Part shown: piece by piece, positions 1 through 10,141 of the stretch
How the letters are laid out: the number at the start of each line of letters is the position of its first letter
Numbering within the stretch: position 1 is the first letter of the stretch
From: Apium graveolens
Lineage: Eukaryota; Streptophyta; Magnoliopsida; Apiales; Apiaceae
DNA length: 64,000 nt
NCBI RefSeq assembly: GCF_009905375.1
Contig: NC_133648.1
Coordinates: 310,574,565-310,638,564 of the forward strand
Direction of reading: 5' to 3'
The notes under the pieces: model-generated
What the model was told of the DNA's origin: nothing
What the model saw: only the letters and a program-made list of their open reading frames with translations
The model's database searches: none
Position numbers and translations under genes: made by a program

Positions 1-265
1 GGGATTATTTTGAGTTTTTGTTTTTTTTTAATATTGTGAGTGTTATGTTTTTTTATTTTTCGCGTACTTGTCCAATTTAGTTTATCAATTTTTAATTTAT
101 AGTAAACGAATATAATGCTAAAAATTGAAAATGTGGAAAACTAAAAAAAATGGAATTTTATCGATTTTTCGTTAACTATAAAAAAATATAAAACAACTCC
201 GCCCCCGGAATGCTAAATATTTTTCGTAAAAAATAAAAAAAAATATCCTTTGCTACCTAGAGCAT

Positions 266-294
266 TGTTTCATTGCGGCTAGTGCAATGAAACA
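266..294. repeat. Hairpin-forming inverted repeat inside each satellite unit
   Basis: TGTTTCATTGC at 266-276 is the exact reverse complement of GCAATGAAACA at 284-294, with a 7-base loop. The same 11-bp-arm hairpin recurs in nearly every unit of the array. In the units near 3360 and 4906 it is followed by a shortened flank (gaaactggagg). It is the most GC-rich and best conserved part of an otherwise AT-only unit. Confidence 0.85.
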
Positions 295-2051
295 TTGCTG
301 TAGGACATTGTTTTAAATGTAACGTTTCTTCCTCGCTTTATTTTTCTAATTTTTTTTTAAATGAATTTTTAAATAATTTTTTGAACTTATATTTTGATAT
401 TTTTGAATTAATATTTTAAACTAAAATATTTAAATTTAATATTGAATTTAAAATTTTTGAGTGAAAAAATATTTTTTAATTATTTGTTCGAAATAGTATA
501 TTCGAATTTTTACTATAACCAAATATTGTGAGTTTTATATTTTTTTTAATATTGTGAGTTTTATGTTTTTTTATTTTTCTTGTACTTGACCAATTTAGTT
601 TATCAATTTTTAATTTATAGTAAACGAATATAATGCTAAAAATTGAAAATGTGAAAAACTAAAAAAAATGGAATTTTATCGATTTTTCGTTAACTATAAA
701 AAAATATAAAACAACTTAGCCCCGAAATACTAAATATTTTTCGTAACAAATAAAAAAAATACCCTGTGCCACCTACAACTTTGTTTCATTGTGGCTAGTG
801 CAATGAAACATTGCCGGAGGACGTTGTTTTAAATGTAACGTTTCTTCCTCGCTTTATTTTTCTAATTTTATTTTTTTTTAAATGAATTTTTAAATAATTT
901 TTTGAACTTATATTTTGATATTTTTGAATTAATATTTTAAACTAAAATATTTAAATTTAATATTGGATTTAAAATTTTTGAGTGAAAAAGTATTTTTTAA
1001 TTATTTGTTCGAAATAGTATATTCGAATTTTTATTATAACGGAATATTTTGAGTTTTATATTTTTTTTAATATTGTGAGTTTTATGTTTTTTTATTTTTC
1101 TTGTACTTGTCCAATTTAGTTTATCAATTTTTAATTTATAGTAAACGGATATAATGCTAAAATTTGAAAATATGGAAAACTAAAAAAAATGGAATTTTTT
1201 CGATTTTTCGTTAACTATAAAAAAATATAAAACAACTCAGCCCCCGGAATGCTAAATCTTTTTCGTAAAAAATAAAAAAATATCCATTGTCACCTACAAC
1301 ATTGTTTCATTGGAGATAGTGCAATGAAACATTGCAGTATGATGTTGTTTTAATTGTAACGGTTCTTCCTCGCTTTGTTTTTCTAATTTTATTTTTTTTG
1401 TTTAAAATGAATTTTTAAATATTTTTTCGAACTTATATTTTGATATTTTTGAATTAATATTTTAAACTAAAATATTTAAATTTAAATATTGAATTTAAAA
1501 ATTTTGAGTGAAAATGTATTTTTTAAATATTTGTTCGAAATAGTATTTTCGAATTTTTATTATAAGGGAATATTTTGAGTTTTATGTTTTTTTTAATATT
1601 GTGAGTTTTATGTTTTTTTATTTTTCTAGTACTTGTCCAATTTAGTTTATCAATTTTAAATTTATAGTAAACGAATATAATGCTAAAAATTGAAAATATG
1701 AAAAACTAAAAAAGATGGAATTTTATCGATTTTTCGTTAACTATAAAAAATATAAAACAACTCAGACCCCGGAATGCTAAATATTTTTCGTAAAAAATAA
1801 AAAAAGCATTGTTTAATTGCGGCTAGTGCAATGAAACATTGCCGGAGGACGTTGTTTTAAATGTAACGTTTCTTCCTCGCTTTATTTTTCTAATTTTATT
1901 TTTTTTAAAAAATGAATTTTTAAATAATTTTTTGAACTTATATTTTGATATTTTTGAATTAATATTTTAAACTAAAATATTTAAATTTAATATTGAATTT
2001 AAAATTTTTGAGTGAAAAAGTATTTTTTAATTATTTGTTCGAAATAGTATA

Positions 2052-5000
2052 TTCGAATTTTTATTATAACGAAATATTGTGAGTTTTATATTTTTTTTAA
2101 TATTGTGAATTTTATGTTTTTTTATTTTTCTTGTACTTGACCAATTTAGTTTATCAATTTTTAATTTATAGTAAACGAATATAATGCTAAAAATTGAAAA
2201 TATGGAAAACTAAAAAAAATGGGATTTTATCGATTTTTCGTTAACTATAAAAAAATATAAAACAACTTAGCCCCGGAATGCTAAATATTTTTCGTAACAA
2301 ATAAAAAAAGCATTGTTTCATTGCGGCTAGTGCAATGAAACATTGTTGTAGGACGTTGTTTTAAATGTAATGGTTCTTCCTCGCTTTATTTTTTTAATTT
2401 TATTTTTTTTGTTAAAAATGAATTTTTAAATATTTTTTCGAACTTATATTTTGATATTTTTGAATTAATATTTTAAATTAAAATATTTAAATTTAAATAC
2501 TGAATTTAAAATTTTTGAGTGAAAATGTATTTTTTAATTATTTGTTCGAAATAGTATTTTCGAATTTTTAATATAAGGGATTATTTTGAGTTTTATGTTT
2601 TTTTAATATTGTGAGTGTTATGTTTTTTTATTTTTCTTGTACTTGTCCAATTTAGTTTATCAATTTTTAATTTATAGTAAACGGATATAATGCTAAAAAT
2701 TGAAAATGTGGAAAACTAAAAAAAATAGAATTTTATCGATTTTTCGTTAACTATAAAAAATATAAAACAACTCAGCCCCCGGAATACTAAATATTTTTCG
2801 TAAAAAATTAAAAAAATATCCTTTGCCACCTACAACATTGTTTCATTGCGGCTAGTGCAATGAAACATTGCTGTAGGACGTTGTTTTAAATGTAACGGTT
2901 ATTCCTCGCTTTATTTTTTTAATTTTATTTTTTCTGTTAAAAATAAATTTTTAAATATTTTTTCGAACTTATATTTTGATATTTTTGAATTAATATTTTA
3001 AACTAAAATATTTAAATTTAAATATTGAATTTAAAATTTTTGAGTGAAAATATATTTTTTAATTATTTGTTCGAAATAGTATTTTCGAATTTTTATTATA
3101 AGGGAATATTTTGAGTTTTATGTTTTTTTTAATATTGTAAGTTTTATGTTTTTTTATTTTTCTTGTACTTGTCCAATTTAGCTTATCAATTTTTAATTTA
3201 TAGTAAACGAATATAATGCTAAAAATTGAAAATGTAGAAAACTAAAAAAAATGAAATTTTATCAATTTTTCGTTAGCTATAAAAAAATATAAAACAACTC
3301 AGCCCCGGAATGCTAAATATTTTACGTAACAAATAAAAAAAATACTTTCTGCCACCTACAACATTGTTTCATTGCGACTAGTGCAATGAAACTGGAGGAC
3401 GTTGTTTTAAATGTAACAGTTCTTCCTCGTTTTATTTTTCTAATTTTTTTTTTAAAAATGAATTTTTAAATATTTTTTCGAAGTTATATTTTGATATTTT
3501 TGAATTAATATTTTAAACTAAAATATTTAAATTTAATATTGAATTTAAAATTTTTGAGTGAAAATGTATTTTTTAATTATTTGTTCGAAACTGTATTTTC
3601 GAATTTTTATTATAACGAAATATTGTGAGTTTTATATTTTTTTTAATATTGTGAATTTTATGTTTTTTTATTTTTCTTGTACTTGACCAATTTAGTTTAT
3701 CAATTTTTAATTTATAGTAAACGAATATAATGCTAAAAATTGAAAATATGGAAAACTAAAAAAAATGGGATTTTATCGATTTTTCGTTAACTATAAAAAA
3801 ATATAAAACAACTTAGCCCCGGAATGCTAAATATTTTTCGTAACAAATAAAAAAAGCATTGTTTCATTGCGGCTAGTGCAATGAAACATTGTTGTAGGAC
3901 GTTGTTTTAAATGTAATGGTTCTTCCTCGCTTTATTTTTTTAATTTTATTTTTTTTGTTAAAAATGAATTTTTAAATATTTTTTCGAACTTATATTTTGA
4001 TATTTTTGAATTAATATTTTAAATTAAAATATTTAAATTTAAATACTGAATTTAAAATTTTTGAGTGAAAATGTATTTTTTAATTATTTGTTCGAAATAG
4101 TATTTTCGAATTTTTAATATAAGGGATTATTTTGAGTTTTATGTTTTTTTAATATTGTGAGTGTTATGTTTTTTTATTTTTCTTGTACTTGTCCAATTTA
4201 GTTTATCAATTTTTAATTTATAGTAAACGGATATAATGCTAAAAATTGAAAATGTGGAAAACTAAAAAAAATAGAATTTTATCGATTTTTCGTTAACTAT
4301 AAAAAATATAAAACAACTCAGCCCCCGGAATACTAAATATTTTTCGTAAAAAATTAAAAAAATATCCTTTGCCACCTACAACATTGTTTCATTGCGGCTA
4401 GTGCAATGAAACATTGCTGTAGGACGTTGTTTTAAATGTAACGGTTATTCCTCGCTTTATTTTTTTAATTTTATTTTTTCTGTTAAAAATAAATTTTTAA
4501 ATATTTTTTCGAACTTATATTTTGATATTTTTGAATTAATATTTTAAACTAAAATATTTAAATTTAAATATTGAATTTAAAATTTTTGAGTGAAAATATA
4601 TTTTTTAATTATTTGTTCGAAATAGTATTTTCGAATTTTTATTATAAGGGAATATTTTGAGTTTTATGTTTTTTTTAATATTGTAAGTTTTATGTTTTTT
4701 TATTTTTCTTGTACTTGTCCAATTTAGCTTATCAATTTTTAATTTATAGTAAACGAATATAATGCTAAAAATTGAAAATGTAGAAAACTAAAAAAAATGA
4801 AATTTTATCAATTTTTCGTTAGCTATAAAAAAATATAAAACAACTCAGCCCCGGAATGCTAAATATTTTACGTAACAAATAAAAAAAATACTTTCTGCCA
4901 CCTACAACATTGTTTCATTGCGACTAGTGCAATGAAACTGGAGGACGTTGTTTTAAATGTAACAGTTCTTCCTCGTTTTATTTTTCTAATTTTTTTTTTA

Positions 5001-5161
5001 AAAATGAATTTTTAAATATTTTTTCGAAGTTATATTTTGATATTTTTGAATTAATATTTTAAACTAAAATATTTAAATTTAATATTGAATTTAAAATTTT
5101 TGAGTGAAAATGTATTTTTTAATTATTTGTTCGAAACTGTATTTTCGAATTTTTATTATAA
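2052..5161. repeat. Higher-order duplication in the satellite (1546-bp period)
   Basis: 2052-3615 and 3598-5161 appear identical or nearly so at every block compared, including private variants such as 'gggattttatcg', 'gaatactaaat', the 'ttacgtaac' change and the shortened hairpin flank. Neighbouring 0.5-kb units differ from each other much more. Three consecutive units were therefore duplicated as a block recently, as expected from unequal crossing-over. Confidence 0.88.
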
Positions 5162-5479
5162 GGGATTATTTTGAGTTTTAAGTTTTTTTTAGTATTGTGA
5201 GTGTTATGTTTTATTATTTTTCTTGTACTTGTCCAATTTAGTTTATCAATTTTTAATTTATAGTAAACGGATATAATGCTAAAAATTGAAAATGTGGAAA
5301 ACTAAAAAAAATGGAATTTTATCGATTTTTCGTTAACTATAAAAAAATATAAAACAACTCAGCCCCCGGAATGCTAAATATTTTTCGTAAAAAATAAAAA
5401 AAATACTTACTACTTGCCTGAATTTAAACACCTAAAGCTATAGAGGTGGCACCTAAAAACATGGAACTACTCCTACTTC

Positions 5480-5664
5480 TACTCCATCAGCCTTGTTCAA
5501 TAGTGTTGCACATTGCAACACTACAACTGAGCTGTAACACAAGATTTGTGTCTATTGTAACATCATTTTTATAGTATTGCAGTTACTTAAAAATTTGGGC
5601 AATTATAACAGAAAGTTATCTTTGCATTATAAAAATATAGCATATGGCCATCTATGACGTAGTC
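5480..5664. mobile_element. Relic CACTA terminus (copy A), same family as the element at 13055-17964
   Basis: The stretch is rich in ttgcaac/attgtaac subterminal motifs and ends in 'catctatgacgtagtc'. Its reverse complement, GACTACGTCATAGATG, differs at few positions from the terminal repeat CACTACGCCATAGATT of the CACTA element at 13055. This is likely a solo end or small deletion derivative whose first base has mutated. No coding sequence is visible. Confidence 0.5.
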
Positions 5665-5829
5665 TATAATCATAAACTATCGTGCAAGTTACAACTAGAA
5701 ATCCATGTACCAATTCATGCGTTGCAACTAAAATTCATGAGCCCCGATTTTTGATCAATAGCAAAATTCATAGTAGGATGAAATTAATTTTGATTTTAGG
5801 ATCAACTATCGCTTCCTTAATTCCTTGAT

Positions 5830-7600
5830 ATTCTCCTTAAACAGGTGTGCACCCATAAATTTTCTGGTTCAAATTGAATGGATTTGTGACTAATATCAAA
5901 ACTTTGGGAGACAATCGAGGAAAAATATGTGGTGAAGACCTCCTTCATTCAGTACCAGCATAAATGGAGAAGAAATTTAGAAACATTTTAGAAACATTGT
6001 AAGTCTTAGTCAATTACTACAAAATGGGAACAACGGTGTTAAATGTCAGCTATTTGTAGGTATATGATAGAGTAGGAAGGTTACTTATGAAGGTAAAAAA
6101 GACGATAAACTAGTAGACCTTATAAGATTTTGCTTGAAACTAGCAAAATGTTCATATGAGCATACAGTTTATACTAAATGTCAAGGGAGATGTTGATCTG
6201 ATGATTACGGGTAATAATGTTAGTAACATCAACAAATTCAAGAGGCATATGAACTAGAATTTTGAAACGAATTACCTTGGAATATTATCGTACTAATTGG
6301 GTTTTAAAGTGGACCTATAAAAGATATTTATAGAGTTAAAGCAAGCAACATAAATAAAAAATTCTTCTCAATAAGGCTTTACTTAGTGAATGCAAAATTA
6401 TCAAATATCCAATGGAAATTAATATTCAACTGAGCAAACGTGGGGAAGGCGGTAAAGTTTATTATTTTTAAGAGCTTCATAGTCTTAGGTATTTTGTTCA
6501 TCCCAAATATAATATAGCGTTCCATGTTAGTATCGTTAGTAGGTACATAAAGCGTTCCACGACTCTCCACATGAATCTACTAAATTGAGTTTTAAGATAC
6601 ATGAAGGGAAATGTCGATTGTGGTTTGTGCTACGCAAAGGGGACCGGAAATTACTTACTTTCAAGATACTAAGATAGTGACTTAACATGTAACACTAAGG
6701 ATTAAAAGAGCCTTGGTGAAATGGCATTTTTTTTGAAAGATAGTCTGATCACTTGGGTATCTCAGAAATGTTAATGTGTGTCTTTGAGTTTGTGCGAAGC
6801 TGAGTTTATGGCCGCTACAGGTGTTGTGTGTCATAAGGTGTAGCTTAGTAATTTACTTCGTTGGATTGGTAATTAATATAGACAATAAATCGTTGAAATA
6901 ATTGACCAAAAATCATGTGTTCCATTGGAGGAGTGAGCATATCGATATTCAATATATCTTTATGTGATATTGTATGGAACATGGAAAAATTATAATCAGA
7001 CATATTAGTTTAGGAGACAGCGTGCAGATATTCTAAGCAAATCCACGTGGCTACTGTAAAGTTGAGAGAATGAGAGATTTGCTTAGCATTAAAAATCTGC
7101 AGTCTGGAGTTCAGATTACGGGGTTGTCTGTTGAAAATATAATTTAAGCTTAGGTTCAATTAATAATTGTTATTTGTAGAATATTCACTAGAGCACATGA
7201 GAATAAGTCTTAGCATAGTTAAGTTTTTCAGGACTTAGTTTTAGTAAGTGGTATCATTTTATGAGTCTGATGCTTATTTCTAGCTAGCTACTATTTCCAT
7301 TATAGAGTAATTTGTATTCAGCTTTTCGTTAAAGAAGTAATGCAATATTTTGCATTACTATATCTTCTCTTCTTCTGTATATACAAAATTTACTTTCTGA
7401 GTTTTGTGTTTATATATATACCAGAGTTTAAGCCAATATATTTTGAACGATCCATCACAACCCTCTCATTTTTCAAAATATTATTATTACTATTCTTAAT
7501 CTCCGATCATTATTATATTCCTTATATTTACGAGAATCTAATAGGACTTATAGACTTCAGTTTGTTTATTAGACAAAAGCTAATAATTCTATAAGACAAA
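5830..7600 (+). pseudogene. Decayed Ty1/copia retrotransposon (copy A)
   Basis: Translations in shifting frames show copia landmarks in order. A gag-like stretch lies near 5880-6000 (KTLGDN...). An RT remnant lies near 6090-6300 ('SYEHTVYTK', 'ITGNN'). A copia RNase H follows near 6600-7060 ('ITWVSQK', 'CEAEFMAATGV', 'INIDNKS', 'EHIDIQY'). The integrase region between gag and RT is missing. A likely 3' LTR starts at TGTTGAAAATAT (7129) just after a short purine stretch; its end is not clear and is placed only roughly. Many stops and frameshifts make this non-functional. Confidence 0.8.
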
Positions 7601-8495
7601 GACGTTATTAGTCTTGTACGCATTTTACATAGCGGACGGCTGCAAAAATGATTTATGTTAACATATCAAACGAGGACGAACGACGATCAATTTTATCGGT
7701 TAATAAATTCCACAAAGGGAAGAAATTTGCGAAACATGCCATAGAAGGGAGAACTTAGCGAATCATTAATATGTTCGAACAAATATAATTGATAGAAAGC
7801 AAACTAACTAAGAAAAGGGAGTGAAGCGAGGATGTGTAAAAGAATGCTTTGTACGCTTCTGGTTACATTATACACAGCGGGTAAATGATATATCTGCGGC
7901 TTGTCATCTTAAGAATGATAATACTCTTCGTTTCGTCGATACCCATCAATATCAAAGACTTGTTGAGGAAACCCATCCATCTTCTCTATTTTAGTACACG
8001 CATGGAAAAGCAGTTGTCATCATGATAGGGATTTCAATATTTGAAAACTTTAATTCACTATAGATGTATCTCTTTTCTTTACGTATTTAACCTTGCAATC
8101 CATCAAAGTTATCAAAATTTGAAATGGTCAAGTTCTTGCATGAAGACTTCTATGGAAATTTTGTAAATTTCTAATCATTTGTCAATATTGTATACATGTA
8201 CTAGATTTTTCTACGGTGAAAGGTAAATATTTTTAAATTCATGATTTTTCTGGATTCTTAAATTCTTAAATTTCCAATGTACAATTTGTATATGCATCTG
8301 TCACTTACGATGTTGTCGTGCAATACGTTGTCCGTCTATACGGGTGTGGTTTAGTTTGGTACCTACCAACCCTTTTTAATGGTACTGACTTTAGAATTTA
8401 ATTAATATTTAATAAATTTTAAATTTTATATTATTTATAGTTTTGATATAAATAATAAATACTAAAATTAAATTAATATATAATTATAACCATAT
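7601..8495. other. Unannotated flank shared by both copies
   Basis: AT-rich sequence between the copia relic and the Tat 3' LTR, also present in copy B (about 40950-41839). I see no gene. The 5 bases before the LTR are catat. Confidence 0.6.
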
Positions 8496-8993
8496 TGTTT
8501 TAGATAAAAATTTAGGATGTAATTATTGCTAGTGTTCGTGAGCTTTGAGGCTCGATTTGACTGCAGTTGTGCTTCTTGACTCGATCTGCCTTAACAAGAT
8601 ACCTACGTACCTTTTTGTATGCCAAGGATCAAGTAAAAACGTAGTTCTAATTTATGAGGGGAGACCCCTTATATAGGCATGAGATGCCTTAAAATTAGAT
8701 TAAGGTTAGGAGACTTGGTGAACAAGTCTCAAATTTAGAGTGAACTTTGGAGTCCTATGATGAATGAAATTAAATCCTTATCCTATGAGATTTCTTGAAA
8801 GCATATCTCCAAGAAGTTGTGTCCTTATTTAGGCTTTAGTTATCAGTTGATTTTTCCCATATTAATTAATTATTAAATTAATTAATATTCAGCGTATTTT
8901 GGGCATTCATAAATGGGCCTTGTAAGCAGCCCAAGTCAGGTGTAATTAATTATGTATTAAAGACATAATCGAGGTTTATTTTATCCCCTATCA
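8496..8993 (-). repeat. 3' LTR of Tat element A
   Basis: On the minus strand it runs from TGATAGGGGATAAAA to ...TTTTTATCTAAAACA, about 498 bp, with TG...CA ends. It matches the LTR fragment at 22213-22451 and both LTRs of copy B. A TATA-like motif on the minus strand (CTATATAAGGGG) lies near 8666-8677. Confidence 0.88.
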
Positions 8994-9013
8994 TTTGCCC
9001 CCTAACTTTTGGG
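8994..9013 (-). other. Polypurine tract of Tat element A
   Basis: Directly upstream (minus strand) of the 3' LTR the sequence reads CCCAAAAGTTAGGGGGCAAA. This G-rich purine run is the expected plus-strand priming site. Copy B has the same site with an uninterrupted purine-rich GTTGGGGGGCAAA. Confidence 0.78.
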
Positions 9014-9179
9014 AAATCGTATTGGATTTTGCTGAATTTAAGTTCATTTAATTTTCAGGAATTTTCTAGAAATTTTCCTTAATTTCCAGGAAATATTTAT
9101 AATTTTAAGGAATTTTTAGGAATATTCCTTAATTTCCAGAAAATATTTATAATTTTCAAGAATTTTCTATTTCTTTTTT

Positions 9180-9700
9180 CTTTTTTTTTAATATATAATT
9201 TCGACGAGGAATCCATTCGATCGGGATCCTAGTCGAATTATGGTCCCAAAAGCCCTGGTCGAAGCTACTTTCGGTCAGGTTGGTTCGATCAGAATCCTGA
9301 CCGAATTCGGTCAGGAACAATTCAAATATGACCGAATTATGCTCCCTTTTTGCCTTGCTCATGGAGTAATTCGACCAGGATCATTCGACCAGGAATCCTG
9401 ACCGAATTTGGTCAGGATTTAACGTTGACTTTGGGCTTTCTGATCAAATTAAGGGTCTTTAATTCTTCATCGAAAGTTTATTCGACCAGTACCTTTCGAT
9501 CACGATCCTGGTATTAATTTAGGTCAGAATTTCTTATTTTTAACAGAATCCTAACCGAATTATTGGCCAAAAATTCCTGATCATGGGTTATTTCGACTAG
9601 GATCATTCGATCAGAACTCCTAACCGAAATTAGGTCATGATTTTTTTGATTTTTGACCATAATTTTTTAGGTCGAGATTTTTGATTAAATTTTTTCATCT
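9180..9700. repeat. Cluster of GGTCGAAT / GACCGAATT inverted repeats
   Basis: Between the purine tract and the antisense promoter the sequence is dense in TTCGACCAGGA, CCTGACCGAATT and GGTCAGGAT motifs in both orientations. At 9296-9315 they form a perfect 20-bp palindrome, CCTGACCGAATTCGGTCAGG. An imperfect second copy follows near 9394. The minus-strand 68-codon frame here (9362-9156) is a by-product of the repeats. The cluster is conserved in copy B. Confidence 0.8.
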
Positions 9701-9968
9701 TCAATCAGGATGCGTCTATGGGCGTTGTTAAGGGGCTTTCCTTTTGGCCCATCTCTACCTGGGATTTCCTTTTGGCTCATTATTTATCTGGACTTTTCTT
9801 TTGGCCCACTATTCCAGAATATTCTGGAAACTATAAATATATATTTATTATTATTATATTTGATTTATCCAGGAAATTTCTGGAACTTTCTTGATTTTGG
9901 GCTGGGCTTTTAACCTGTTATGACTGGCTGGTCTGCCCTTTTTACTGGCCCAATGACCTGTTGGGAGT

Positions 9969-9979
9969 CCTATATAAGA
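9969..9979 (+). promoter_or_regulatory. TATA box of the antisense gene (copy A)
   Basis: CCTATATAAGAG sits about 170 bases upstream of the antisense gene's ATG on the plus strand. It is followed by a CT-rich leader (ctcacacttcactttttcat, ctcctttcaaaatctcc) typical of plant 5' UTRs. Identical placement in copy B at 43299-43309. Confidence 0.72.
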
Positions 9980-10141
9980 GTGGGGGGAGTGAAGTGGTTT
10001 CTCACACTTCACTTTTTCATTTCTAAACTCTCCTTTCAAAATCTCCTTCCCCATCCTTAAAGCTTTTTCCGGGGAAATCAGCCTTTTCCGGCCACCTTCT
10101 TCCTCCTTCCTCCACTTCAAGCTCTACTCCAACCTCCATTA

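Larger units (their letters stand above)
1..5402. repeat. AT-rich tandem satellite array, about 505-527 bp units
   Basis: About ten and a half head-to-tail units fill this stretch and run off the left edge. An easily followed anchor (tgctaaaaattgaaaat) recurs near 115, 634, 1156, 1680, 2189, 2690, 3218, 3727, 4236, 4761 and 5277. Each unit has the same order: a T-rich block, a 'cttgtacttgtccaattta' block, a 'cgatttttcgttaactata' block, a short GC-richer island (ccccggaatgctaaat), an inverted repeat, and a long A/T tract. No open frame of note is present. Units differ mainly by small indels in homopolymer runs and in the GC-richer island. The array ends abruptly at the start of duplicated segment A. 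Confidence 0.95.

Noticed and set aside
1..5402. CRISPR array
   Set aside because: Units are about 520 bp and nearly identical throughout, without unique spacers; this is a eukaryotic satellite.
7340..7594. 84-codon plus frame starting MQYFALLYLLFF
   Set aside because: AT-rich frame in the copia LTR; it is interrupted by the LINE in copy B and has no recognisable domain.
9156..9362. 68-codon minus frame conserved in copy B (42474-42692)
   Set aside because: It lies in the inverted-repeat cluster and is conserved because of the duplication; no domain or start context.
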